A DNA stretch of 64,000 nt, taken from positions 930,001 to 994,000 of the forward strand of contig NZ_JARGYD010000001.1 in NCBI RefSeq assembly GCF_029168315.1, in the 5' to 3' direction. The translations under genes were made by a program, and so were the position numbers. Source of the stretch: Psychromarinibacter halotolerans. GTDB taxonomy: Bacteria; Pseudomonadota; Alphaproteobacteria; Rhodobacterales; Rhodobacteraceae. Below are positions 25,368 through 33,102 of the stretch, in pieces. How positions within the stretch are numbered: the stretch's first letter is position 1; each line of letters starts with the position of its first letter. The notes beneath the pieces are model-generated. The model was not told the origin of the DNA and searched no databases. It was given only the letters and a program-made list of their open reading frames with translations.

Positions 25368-26392
25368 TCCGACCGCCCCGGGACAAGAAGGACCTTGGAC
25401 ACGTTGCCGGGGTTATCCACCAGACGGTCGAACCACTTGCCACCGTCACCCAGCGGCGCCTCGACCACCCAGTCGCCCAGCGACAGGCTTCCGTCCGCGA
25501 CCGCCGCCAGCGCATCGGCGAAATCCTCGGCGGTGTAGCAGAAGGCGCCTTTCACCACGATCTCGCGGCGGATGACCTCGGACGCGGGAAAGTCGCTGGC
25601 TTCGGCGTGCAGCCCGGACAGCAGCACCGTGCCGCCGGACCGCGTGGCCGCCACCGCCTGCGCCCGCGTCTGCGCCGAACCCACGGCATCCACGGTCAGA
25701 GCAACGCCGGATCCACCGGTTCCATCGCGCACCGTCTTGACAGTGTCGGCGGCGTTCGGGTCGATCACCTCGGCACCGAAGCTGCGCGCCATCTCCAGCC
25801 GGTCCGGGTCGAGGTCGGCGCAGTACACCTTGGCGGCGCCCTGATTGCGCAGGACCTGTATCGCCAGCAGCCCGATGGGCCCTGCCCCGATCACCAGCAC
25901 CGAGCGCCCCGCCACATCGCCCGCAATGCGGCCGATACGGATGCCGACGGCGAAGGGTTCGACCATCGCGCCATCCTGCATCGAGACGCCTTCGCCGATG
26001 TGGTAGGTTGCCCGCGCTGGCGCCGCGACCTGCGCCGCAAAAGCACCGGGACGGTGCGCGCCGATCAGCGACCGTCGTGCGCACAGATGCGGCGCGCCCT
26101 CGTCGCAGAACTCGCAGTCGCCGCAAGGGACCATCGGGTTGCACGTCACCCGGTCACCCGGCTTCAGGTCCGTCTGCGTGCCCTGCCCGACCGCCGTGAC
26201 CGTTCCAGAGAATTCGTGTCCCATCACCAGCGGCGGCACCCGCAACGCGTTGTGCCCAAGGTATCCGCCCAGTTCAGAACCGCAGATACCCACATAGGCC
26301 ACGTCGATCAGCACCTCGCCCTCGGCGGGCACGGGATCGGGCCACTCGCGGAGCGTCATGCTCCTGGGGCCTTCCCAGACCAGAGCTTCCAT
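25364..26392 (-). CDS. Zinc-binding alcohol/polyol dehydrogenase (MDR family)
   Basis: This is a 342-residue medium-chain dehydrogenase. Catalytic zinc ligands are in GICGSELGGYLG and MGHEFSG. The structural zinc lobe has the four-cysteine set CGDCEFCDEGAPHLC. The NAD(P)-binding fold appears as VLVIGAGPIGLLAIQVL with YCADLD at the end of strand 2, where the acidic residue suggests NAD. Relatives include threonine, sorbitol and galactitol-phosphate dehydrogenases. In this operon it may oxidise a sugar or a later intermediate. It is the first gene after the binding protein gene, separated by a strong stem-loop. Confidence 0.9.
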   Translation of the reverse strand: MEALVWEGPRSMTLREWPDPVPAEGEVLIDVAYVGICGSELGGYLGHNALRVPPLVMGHEFSGTVTAVGQGTQTDLKPGDRVTCNPMVPCGDCEFCDEGAPHLCARRSLIGAHRPGAFAAQVAAPARATYHIGEGVSMQDGAMVEPFAVGIRIGRIAGDVAGRSVLVIGAGPIGLLAIQVLRNQGAAKVYCADLDPDRLEMARSFGAEVIDPNAADTVKTVRDGTGGSGVALTVDAVGSAQTRAQAVAATRSGGTVLLSGLHAEASDFPASEVIRREIVVKGAFCYTAEDFADALAAVADGSLSLGDWVVEAPLGDGGKWFDRLVDNPGNVSKVLLVPGRSE

Positions 26393-26419
26393 ATTCGTTA
26401 TCCAATCTTGCCTGTCGCT

Positions 26420-26444
26420 CCGGGCGCCGGTGTCCGGCGCCCGG
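26420..26444 (-). other. Perfect 11-bp intercistronic stem-loop behind the dppA-like gene
   Basis: CCGGGCGCCGG (26420-26430) and CCGGCGCCCGG (26434-26444) form a perfect 11-bp stem with a 3-base TGT loop. It lies between the binding-protein stop and the dehydrogenase start. No T-run follows on the minus strand, so it is more likely an mRNA-stabilising or partial-attenuation hairpin than a full terminator. Confidence 0.65.
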
Positions 26445-26462
26445 TCTGCGATACGGATGCGT

Positions 26463-28244
26463 TTACTGCGTCGGTTCGAGGTTCAGGATCACCAGCTCGA
26501 AACCGGCCCACGGCAGGTAAGGCGCGATGTAGGGATCTTCCGCGTTCGGATATCCGGTCCAGTAGGTCGAGTTGAACACGAGCGTGTGCAGTTCCTCGGC
26601 CAAGCTGATCTCGGGGAGTTCCGACACGAAGATCTCGGCAGCTTGACGCACAAGCTCCATGTACTCGGGATCATCGGGCGACGGCTGAAGCGCCTCCATC
26701 TGGTCCAGAAGCGCGTCCAGTTCGGGGTTCTCGTAGCGGGTCGGCGCACGGTTGTTCTTGATGCTTTCGCCCGCCGGCGCCGAATACTTCGAGTGGAAGT
26801 GTTCGAGGGTCTGCCACGGATCGTACAGCGCGCCACAATGCGGGCCGACGTCCATCTGGTAGTTCCCGGCGATGTAGGCCTCGTTCTTGGCAGTCAGCTG
26901 CATCACCTTGAACAAGGCATCGAACCCGGCCTGCTTGAACTGTTGCGACAGGACCGGCCCGATCGGGTCACCCTGCGCGACCGCAAGCTCAAGCTGAAGC
27001 GGGCTGCCGTCCGCGTTCGCCCACATGCCGTTGTCGCCCTTGACGTAGCCACCGGCCTCCATGTGCTCGGCCACCTTCTCGACGCTGGGGTTGTCCAGTG
27101 CCTCAAGATCGACGGACTCGGCGATCTTGTCGACGTATTCGAGCATGCCGGAGTAGGAGCTGAGCGGCATCATGGCCTTCAGCACGCTGCCTTCGTAGGC
27201 AAGGTTGACGATCTGATCGCGGTCGATGGCATAGTTGATCGCGCGGCGAAGGTTTGCGTCGTCGAACGGCGTCACCTGGTTGTTGAAGCGCAGAGCATAG
27301 GTGCAGCCGTCGGGCGCGCCCCAGACCGGCCCCTCTTCGTTCCACGACACCAGCGCCGGGTTCTGAAAACGGATCGCCTCGTAGGCGCCGGGCTGGATCG
27401 ACCTGCCCATGTCGATCTGGTTGGACGCGAACAGCTGAGGCATCGCCTCTTGCGTGCCGGGGACGTAGACGATGCGCTCTACCTTCGGCATCTCTTCGAC
27501 AAAGCCTGTTTCGACCGCCCACCAGCTTTCACGCCGGTCAAAGGTCAGGGCCGACGAATTGGACGCGACCAACCGGTAGGGTCCGGTACCGACGGGCAAG
27601 CCGGCCTCTAGGTCGAAGTTCGCGAACTCGCTGGCGTCGGTGTCTGCCCAGATATGTTCCGGGACAACCACGAAGCGCGAAGCCTGTCCGGTCGCCAAGG
27701 TGTCCTGCGCCCAGCGAGGTCCGGGTTTCTTGAGCGTGATCGTCACCGTCAGCGGGTCCACCGCCTCGGCGCTTTCGACCCATTCGTCGATGGCCGACGA
27801 GAACAGCATTCCCGGCGATTCCGCCTTAAGCATGTTCAGCGAATAGACCACGTCGTCGGCGTCGAACGCTTCGCCGTCCGACCACTTCACCCCCTCGCGA
27901 AGGTTGACCGTGACGGTCATGAAATCGTCGCTGGTCTCCATCCCGGTCGCCAGCCACGGGATCCTCTCGTTCGTGTTGTGGTTGGTGTAGAAAAGCGACT
28001 CGTAAACCGTGTAGTGCAGGTTGTTCCGCATATGCAGAAGCACGCCGGCATACGGGTTGAAGTTGTCGATCGACGGGACCTGGTTGTAGAAATCCCAACC
28101 CTGCGAAATCAACGTTCGGTTGCGGGGGACATCCGGTATCCCCTGGGCCGTCGCCATCGTCGTTGCAGCCGACAGCACGGCGGCAAGTCCGTACATCGAG
28201 ACTGCGCGTCGGGCACGCGCCCGCGCGGTAGAACCGTTTTGCAT
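26463..28244 (-). CDS. ABC transporter solute-binding protein, family 5 (DppA/OppA-like)
   Basis: This 593-residue periplasmic binding protein has a Sec signal peptide (ARARRAVSMYGLAAVLSAATTMATAQ). The mature part shows family-5 features: YESLFYTNHNTNERIPWLATG, VNLREGVKWSDGEAFDADDVVYSLN and RRAINYAIDRDQIVNLAYEG. These proteins bind peptides, but also oligosaccharides and glycosides in many alphaproteobacteria. The gene opens an eight-gene operon with sugar-acid enzymes. A GGGAGGA ribosome-binding site precedes the ATG, and the 33-bp IclR site lies 63-95 bases upstream. Confidence 0.94.
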   Translation of the reverse strand: MQNGSTARARARRAVSMYGLAAVLSAATTMATAQGIPDVPRNRTLISQGWDFYNQVPSIDNFNPYAGVLLHMRNNLHYTVYESLFYTNHNTNERIPWLATGMETSDDFMTVTVNLREGVKWSDGEAFDADDVVYSLNMLKAESPGMLFSSAIDEWVESAEAVDPLTVTITLKKPGPRWAQDTLATGQASRFVVVPEHIWADTDASEFANFDLEAGLPVGTGPYRLVASNSSALTFDRRESWWAVETGFVEEMPKVERIVYVPGTQEAMPQLFASNQIDMGRSIQPGAYEAIRFQNPALVSWNEEGPVWGAPDGCTYALRFNNQVTPFDDANLRRAINYAIDRDQIVNLAYEGSVLKAMMPLSSYSGMLEYVDKIAESVDLEALDNPSVEKVAEHMEAGGYVKGDNGMWANADGSPLQLELAVAQGDPIGPVLSQQFKQAGFDALFKVMQLTAKNEAYIAGNYQMDVGPHCGALYDPWQTLEHFHSKYSAPAGESIKNNRAPTRYENPELDALLDQMEALQPSPDDPEYMELVRQAAEIFVSELPEISLAEELHTLVFNSTYWTGYPNAEDPYIAPYLPWAGFELVILNLEPTQ

Positions 28245-28282
28245 CTTATCCTCCCATTTGCATGAACCCGGTCTTTCGAACT

Positions 28283-28302
28283 CCGGACTCTTGACAGTCC
28301 GG
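28283..28302. repeat. Inverted repeat CCGGACT/AGTCCGG in the dppA-iclR divergent region
   Basis: CCGGACT (28283-28289) and AGTCCGG (28296-28302) form a perfect 7-bp inverted repeat with a 6-base spacer. It overlaps the TTGACA element of the candidate iclR promoter and would lie in the 5' leader of the dppA-like gene. It could be an operator half or a leader hairpin. Confidence 0.4.
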
Positions 28303-28319
28303 TGTAGTTCACATATGCA
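28291..28319 (+). promoter_or_regulatory. Candidate sigma70 promoter for iclR
   Basis: TTGACA at 28291-28296 and TATGCA at 28314-28319 are separated by exactly 17 bases and point towards iclR, whose ATG is at 28395. The -10 lies inside the 33-bp putative IclR operator, which would allow autorepression. Confidence 0.5.
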
Positions 28320-28339
28320 AACCTAGGTTCACAAAAACT
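28307..28339. promoter_or_regulatory. Putative IclR operator, copy 1 (dppA/iclR region)
   Basis: This 33-bp sequence matches 26 of 33 positions of the sequence at 32160-32192 without gaps. Its centre is the palindrome AACCTAGGTT (28320-28329). GTTCACA occurs twice in it, at 28307 and 28327, exactly 20 bases apart (two helical turns). It lies between divergent iclR and the dppA-like operon. The IclR protein encoded beside it is the likely binder. Confidence 0.65.
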
Positions 28340-28394
28340 ATGCACGCGATTCGGGATTCGGTCAAGCCGCCCGCCTTACGCAGGGAGACCGCAC

Positions 28395-29288
28395 ATGGCG
28401 AAGCCACCCTCGACCCCCGAAACCCCGGCGCCGGCCAAGTCGGTGAAAAGCGCAGAGCGCGTGCTGGACATTCTTGAACAGGCGATCCCCGCCGAACATG
28501 GCATTACCTTCACGGATCTCCTCAAGACTTTGAAATTCCCCAAAAGTTCGCTGCACGCCCTGCTCGACGTCCTTGTCCGCCGCCAGTATCTGGAGCTGGA
28601 CGAGGACAGCCGCCGCTATACGCTTGGCATCCGGACGCTCGAGGCGGGTGAGGCCTATCTGCGCTCGCACGACATCATCAACGTCGCGCGTCAGGCGATG
28701 GAAGCGCTGGTGCAGCAGGTGAACGAAACCGCCCAGCTCGCGCGGCTGTCCGGGACGGAAAACGTCTACCTCGCCCGCGTGGACAGCACCCACGCGCTGC
28801 GGCTTCTGTCCGAAACGGGGGTGCGGCTTCAGGCCCATGCGACCGGCGTCGGAAAGGCGCTTCTTGCCGGTCTGGACGACGACGCGCTCGGGCGGCTGTA
28901 TCCGTCCGAAACGCTGCCCGTCTACACCGACACCACCCTGTCGAACCCGTCCGCGCTTGCCGAAGAGCTTGAGCGCACACGCCGCCGCGGCTTCGCCGTA
29001 GACAACCAGGAGTACACACCTGGCGTGTTCTGCCTCGCCGTGCCGATTCCGGGCAACGAGGGCCGCGCCGAGGTGTCGCTGTCGGTCTCGGTGCCGATGA
29101 CCCGCGTCTCTCGCAAGGCGTTGACGCACATCCTGTCCCAACTTGCGGCGACCAGCCTCGACATCTCGCGCCGCATCGGCAACACCGCCGGGAACGCCAA
29201 GCTTGCAGCCCTGAGCGACCCGGACATGGCCGGCGCGCAGATCGAGGCTTTGGTGCATTCGCCGCATTACGGGCTGGAACTGGACTGA
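28395..29288 (+). CDS. IclR-family transcriptional regulator
   Basis: This 297-residue regulator has an N-terminal winged helix-turn-helix at about residues 18-80 (SAERVLDILEQ.., GITFTDLLKTLKFPKSSLHALL) and a C-terminal IclR effector domain (QLARLSGTENVYLARVDS, ATGVGKALLAGL, VDNQEYTPGVFCLAVPI). IclR proteins bind small acids or sugars and act as repressors or activators. The ATG at 28395 follows AGGGAG. It is divergent from the dppA operon. Its 3' end overlaps the end of the convergent mutarotase gene by 22 bases. It is the likely regulator of both flanking operons, which share a 33-bp sequence. Confidence 0.93.
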   Translation: MAKPPSTPETPAPAKSVKSAERVLDILEQAIPAEHGITFTDLLKTLKFPKSSLHALLDVLVRRQYLELDEDSRRYTLGIRTLEAGEAYLRSHDIINVARQAMEALVQQVNETAQLARLSGTENVYLARVDSTHALRLLSETGVRLQAHATGVGKALLAGLDDDALGRLYPSETLPVYTDTTLSNPSALAEELERTRRRGFAVDNQEYTPGVFCLAVPIPGNEGRAEVSLSVSVPMTRVSRKALTHILSQLAATSLDISRRIGNTAGNAKLAALSDPDMAGAQIEALVHSPHYGLELD

Positions 29289-29623
29289 CCCCCAGCACCG
29301 CCCGCAGCGGTCAGCCGGAAGACCTTTTCCACCGGCACCCGCAGCGGTTGGTCGCCGTCCATCTCCAGCACATCGGCCATGTAGGCGCGCCAGCGCAGGA
29401 TCACCGGATCCTCCGTCTCTGGCGGCGGCCCGTCGCGCAGCATGTGGCCGAACACCTGCCCGCCGGCTTCATCAAGAAAGATTTCGTACACCACGACCCC
29501 CGACGCCCGCAGCGCCTTGGCCATGTCTGGCCAGATCTCGGCATGGCGGCGTCGGTACTCCCCGGCCATGCCGGGCCGAAGGCGCAGCACGAAGCCCGTT
29601 CCGGTCAACGCCTCCCAGCTCAT
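29267..29623 (-). CDS. L-rhamnose mutarotase (RhaM) family protein
   Basis: This 118-residue protein belongs to the RhaM/FucM-like dimeric ferredoxin-fold group that interconverts sugar anomers. Typical segments are GFVLRLRPGMAGEYRRRHAEIWPDM, VVYEIFLDE and QVFGHMLRD. The catalytic histidine is expected in RRRHAEIWP. The family averages about 105 residues; here a Gly/Ser-rich tail of about 12 residues extends it and overlaps the convergent iclR gene. It ends the sulfatase-Gfo/Idh operon. A mutarotase before oxidation fits a non-phosphorylative deoxy-sugar pathway. The second homologue in the window is at 49215-49544. Confidence 0.88.
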   Translation of the reverse strand: MSWEALTGTGFVLRLRPGMAGEYRRRHAEIWPDMAKALRASGVVVYEIFLDEAGGQVFGHMLRDGPPPETEDPVILRWRAYMADVLEMDGDQPLRVPVEKVFRLTAAGGAGGQSSSSP

Positions 29624-30669
29624 CGGGTCACAACCCCGACCATCTCGCCGCCCTTGTCCGCCGACGCCAGCATCGCGTGGATCGTGGCCGTCGTCATCGC
29701 CCCAATGGCGCCTTCCGACTGGTTCCTGCCGCGTCCCAGCGCAAGATCGACAAGTGCGTCCACCGGCGCAGCGCTGTTGACGGCCCAGTCCCCGGCCGAC
29801 AAAGGCAGGGTCTCGCGCGTGCCGTCGTTCAGCTTGATGTCGCACCGGTCCAGATCGAACTCTGCCGTGACAAGCCCGAGGCTTCCGGCAAGGAAGACAC
29901 GCATCAGTGCGCGTTCCCCTTGTGGCATCGCGACCGAGCCGGATACGGACACCGTCGCGCCCCCCTTGCAGCCCAGCACGGCGGAGTCCGCGATGTCGAC
30001 ACCCTCTGCAACGCGGGTCAACGCGGCCACCCGGTCCGGTACCAGCCCCGACAGATAGAACATCAGCGCAAGCGAATGGCTGAGCTGGCCATAGGCGAAG
30101 CCGCCACCCCCCTGCGGGTCCTGCCATGTCGATCTGTCCGGCCGGAAGAACGCCTCGTCCCACCGCTTCAACCCCGCTGCGCCGGTAAAAACCTCGCGCG
30201 TGACCGAGATGAAGGAGCACGACACGTGTTCGATCTCGCCGATCAGACCGTCCGCGATACGGTCGCGAAGGGCGCCGACATGCGGCAGGTAGTTGTGGGA
30301 GTTCGCGATCAGAAGGTGCCGATCGTTGCGCCGCGCGATCTCGACAAGATCCCAGGCTTCGTCCGGGTCCAGCGTCATCGGCTTCTCGCACATCACATGC
30401 GCGCCACCTTCAAGCGCCGCCCGCGCCTGTTCATAGTGGAACCTGTGCGGCGACGAGACGATCACAACATCCGGCCTGCGCGCCAGAACCTCGTGGTAAT
30501 CCTCGGATGCGAACGCGAAACCGAACGCGTCCCGAACCCGTTCCAGATCATCGACGCCCAGCCTGCACACGCCATCCAATTCCACCTCGGCTCGCGCCGC
30601 GAGCGTGGGAATGTGGCTGTAGGCCGCGAACCACCCGGCACCGATCACGGCCGCCTTCAATTTTTGCAT
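29620..30669 (-). CDS. Gfo/Idh/MocA-family NAD(P)-dependent oxidoreductase
   Basis: This 349-residue sugar-type oxidoreductase has the Rossmann motif VIGAGWFAAYSH at about residues 8-19 and the family hallmark CEKPMTLDPDEAWDLV at about 95-110, with the conserved lysine of EKP. The C-terminal substrate domain includes GGGGFAYGQLSHSLALMFYLSG with a candidate catalytic histidine. It probably oxidises the desulfated sugar at C1 or another hydroxyl. The start lies 9 bases from the sulfatase stop, and the end overlaps the mutarotase start by 4. Substrate unknown. Confidence 0.9.
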   Translation of the reverse strand: MQKLKAAVIGAGWFAAYSHIPTLAARAEVELDGVCRLGVDDLERVRDAFGFAFASEDYHEVLARRPDVVIVSSPHRFHYEQARAALEGGAHVMCEKPMTLDPDEAWDLVEIARRNDRHLLIANSHNYLPHVGALRDRIADGLIGEIEHVSCSFISVTREVFTGAAGLKRWDEAFFRPDRSTWQDPQGGGGFAYGQLSHSLALMFYLSGLVPDRVAALTRVAEGVDIADSAVLGCKGGATVSVSGSVAMPQGERALMRVFLAGSLGLVTAEFDLDRCDIKLNDGTRETLPLSAGDWAVNSAAPVDALVDLALGRGRNQSEGAIGAMTTATIHAMLASADKGGEMVGVVTR

Positions 30670-30678
30670 GACGTTTCC

Positions 30679-32136
30679 CTACATCTTCGGTGGCGCGAAC
30701 TCGCCCACCTCCTCTGCCGAAAAGGCCGGAACGAAGGCCGGCTCCAGCGCACCTGCCGCGCGGTCCAGCAGTATCCCGCGAAACCGAGCGACCCGCGCCG
30801 CATGGGCCGGGTCGGCCGCCAGATTGTAACGCTCGAACGGATCGGCTGCGGTGTCGCACAGAAAGGGGTCCTCGTTTTCCGCAAGCACGTGGCCGCCGTC
30901 CTGCCGGACGTTCATATCGAACCGCCACCTTCCGCTGCGAATGCAGGCGCGCCGGGGCCATCCCCGGCCATCCGGCCAGCCGCCGACCTGTGCCGCCGAA
31001 GAGGCCGCGGCACCCGCGTGCCCCTGCCCGATCACCGAGAACACGTCGCGCTCAGGCGGATCGTCGAACAGGTCGCACCCGGCGAACTCCGGGTCCGGCG
31101 CGATCCCCGCCAGCCCGGACAGGGTGCGCGCAAGGTCCAGCGCCTCGGACGCGTCATTCCGCACCGTGCCCGCAGGCAGGCCCGGCGCACGCACGATCAG
31201 GGGTATCCGCTGAGACTGCGGCGCGTGGACCACCTTGGCCAGCAAGCCGCCCTCGCCCAGCGACGCCCCGTGATCCGCGTTCAGCACCACCACGGTGTCC
31301 GATCCCAGCCCCGCCTCATCCAGCGCCCCGATCAACCGGCCGACCTGATCGTCCAGCCATGTCACCAGCGCGGCGTAATCTGCCTGGGCCTGCTGCATCT
31401 GCGCCTGGCTCAGCTCTGGCCCGCCGACCGCCTCGGCGAACAGCGTCTCGTACCGGCTTGGGGTGCCCGCGGGCAGGTCGTGTCCGGGAAAATCCGCCGC
31501 GTGGTAGCGGGCCCTGTAACTGTCGGGGGGAAGCACCGGGGTGTGCGGCTGAAGGTACGACACCCGCAGCAGGAAAGGCCCGTCCCTTGCCGGTGCCGCA
31601 TTGAGCCAGCGCAGCGCCGCGTCTGTCACCGCCTCGGGCGGATAGGCCACGTCATCCGGGAACCGCCCGCCGACCGGCGACGGAATCCCACGCGGCACGA
31701 TGGCCTGTAACGCTTCGCTGCCAACGGCTTGCGCGAAAATGTTCATCCCGCTGCCGCGTGTATCGCTGTCTTGCCACGCCGCGTATCCGGACGGCAGGTG
31801 CGCCTTGCCGATGTTCGCCGTGCGATAACCCATGTCTGCGAAATGTTCGGGAAAGGTCCGCGCGATCCTCGGGACCGGATAGCTTTTCCACGCGCCTTCG
31901 TTCGAATAGATCCCCGTCCGCTCGGGCGGCTGCGCGGTTAGCATGGAACAGCGCGACGGCACGCAGGCCGGTGAGTTGCACCAGTGCCGCGAAAACCGAA
32001 CGCCACCCGCCGCCAATGCGTCGATGTGCGGGGTCGCCGCACGGTCCCAGCCGGGACTGCCAGCGTCGCCCGCATAGCAGCCAAGCGATGACGCACGAAG
32101 CTCGTCCGCCATGATCCAAAGAATGTTCCGAGCCAT
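30679..32136 (-). CDS. Type I sulfatase (CVPSR) of the IclR-linked operon
   Basis: This is a 485-residue sulfatase with the modification motif C58-V-P-S-R62 followed by CSMLTAQ. NILWIMADELRASSLGC at the N-terminus and LNADHGASLGEGGLLAK provide metal-site residues. The usual LTGR is replaced by LTAQ. No signal peptide is present. It is the first gene of a three-gene operon with a Gfo/Idh dehydrogenase and a mutarotase. A strong GGAAGGAGGAG ribosome-binding site precedes the ATG. The second copy of the putative IclR site lies only 24 bases upstream of the start, so regulation by the nearby IclR protein is likely. Confidence 0.94.
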   Translation of the reverse strand: MARNILWIMADELRASSLGCYAGDAGSPGWDRAATPHIDALAAGGVRFSRHWCNSPACVPSRCSMLTAQPPERTGIYSNEGAWKSYPVPRIARTFPEHFADMGYRTANIGKAHLPSGYAAWQDSDTRGSGMNIFAQAVGSEALQAIVPRGIPSPVGGRFPDDVAYPPEAVTDAALRWLNAAPARDGPFLLRVSYLQPHTPVLPPDSYRARYHAADFPGHDLPAGTPSRYETLFAEAVGGPELSQAQMQQAQADYAALVTWLDDQVGRLIGALDEAGLGSDTVVVLNADHGASLGEGGLLAKVVHAPQSQRIPLIVRAPGLPAGTVRNDASEALDLARTLSGLAGIAPDPEFAGCDLFDDPPERDVFSVIGQGHAGAAASSAAQVGGWPDGRGWPRRACIRSGRWRFDMNVRQDGGHVLAENEDPFLCDTAADPFERYNLAADPAHAARVARFRGILLDRAAGALEPAFVPAFSAEEVGEFAPPKM

Positions 32137-32159
32137 CGCCAGACTCCTCCTTCCGGCAA

Positions 32160-32192
32160 GTTCTCATATATGAACCTCGGTTCTCGAAAACT
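32160..32192. promoter_or_regulatory. Putative IclR operator, copy 2 (sulfatase operon)
   Basis: It is identical to 28307-28339 at 26 of 33 ungapped positions. The core is the palindrome GAACCTCGGTTC (32172-32183). GTTCTC occurs twice, 20 bases apart (32160 and 32180), and a further GTTCACAA lies at 32206-32213. Its position 24 bases before the sulfatase ATG suits control of that promoter. Confidence 0.65.
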
Positions 32193-32347
32193 GTAACCCA
32201 CGCTCGTTCACAACTCAAGCTCCGGTTGCGACGTTAAGAACATCGTTGCGGACGGCGCGGACCACGCCCGGACAATGGGGGGGGCATGACCGATCCACGA
32301 GGGGTCGTTGACAATCTCCGTGCGATCGAACAGCCTGCGCGCACATC

Positions 32348-32433
32348 ACCAGGGGTGCCCCGAGCGGGGCTGAGATGCGCGACGACGCGCGAACCCTTCA
32401 CAGCTGATCTGGGTCATGCCAGCGGAGCGAGGG
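32348..32433 (+). promoter_or_regulatory. TPP (thiamine pyrophosphate) riboswitch, THI element
   Basis: The conserved TPP-aptamer blocks are all present in order: AGGGGTGCCC (32351-32360), GGGGCTGAGATG (32366-32377), GAACCCTTCA (32391-32400), CTGATCTGGGTCATGCC (32404-32420) and AGCGGAGCGAGGG (32421-32433). The variable P3 stem is GCGCGACGACGCGC. The aptamer ends 4 bases before the ATG at 32438, and the purine-rich 3' strand contains the only good ribosome-binding sequence. This indicates control of translation initiation. A TTGACA at 32308 may be the -35 box, but no convincing -10 was seen. The 301-base gap between divergent genes otherwise holds the IclR site. Confidence 0.93.
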
Positions 32434-32437
32434 TCTT

Positions 32438-33049
32438 ATGTTCATTGGCGCGCAAGTGTCTCTTTATCCGATGACGTCCGATTTCGTGGATGTCATCCTC
32501 ACCGGGCTGAAAGGTCTGGATCCCTACAGAAACGATCTGCGGATCGAAACGGACGACATGTCGACCCTGATGGTCGGCGCTCCCGGTCCGCTGCTGGACG
32601 CGATCCGCGACCTGTTTGCCGCCGCCGCCCGGCGGCCCGAGCACGTGACGATGCACGTCACCCTGTCGCGCGGTTGCCCCGGCGAGCCCGACGACCCCAG
32701 CTGCCGGTGCGAGACGCTGACCCGCGCGCAGCACCAGCCGCTTGACCAGCGGCAGGCCGAGGCGCGCGCGGCGGTGGCCGATGCGCCGGTCACGGGTGTG
32801 GGCATCGACGTGCAGTTCTCGTTGTACGTGCTGGGTCAGGACCGGCACATGGACGAGATCTATGGCTGCATCGACTTCCTGAAGGCGTCCGGCACCTTCC
32901 TGAGGTCCAAGAACTTCTGCACCCGGCTGCGCGGCGACGCCGGCGCGGTGTTCGAGACGGTCCGGCAAGCCTTTTTGCGCTTCGGACCGGCAGAGGGTCA
33001 CGTCACCATCGACCTGACCGCTTCGGCCAACTCGCCCAGCCTGCGCTGA
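32438..33049 (+). CDS. ykoF: YkoF-family thiamine/hydroxymethylpyrimidine-binding protein
   Basis: This 203-residue protein contains two tandem ferredoxin-like repeats as in YkoF. The first opens GAQVSLYPMTSDFVDVI and the second VGIDVQFSLYVLGQDRHMDEIYGCI. YkoF binds thiamine and HMP in the cytoplasm and occurs with pyrimidine transporters. The two halves each carry the AQxSLYP/VQFSLYxL signature strand. It lies directly behind the TPP riboswitch and 53 bases before the thiX-type permease gene. Its exact function is not established even in Bacillus. Confidence 0.88.
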   Translation: MFIGAQVSLYPMTSDFVDVILTGLKGLDPYRNDLRIETDDMSTLMVGAPGPLLDAIRDLFAAAARRPEHVTMHVTLSRGCPGEPDDPSCRCETLTRAQHQPLDQRQAEARAAVADAPVTGVGIDVQFSLYVLGQDRHMDEIYGCIDFLKASGTFLRSKNFCTRLRGDAGAVFETVRQAFLRFGPAEGHVTIDLTASANSPSLR

Positions 33050-33102
33050 TCCCTGCCCTGCACCGCGCGGCGCCCCACGGTGTCCGCGCGCCCGGAGCCG
33101 TC

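Noticed and set aside
20363..28244. Reading the Dpp-type transporter as a dipeptide importer
   Set aside because: The family name comes from peptide importers, but all co-encoded enzymes are sugar- or sugar-acid-type and no peptidase is present. I therefore left the cargo open and did not assign dpp symbols.
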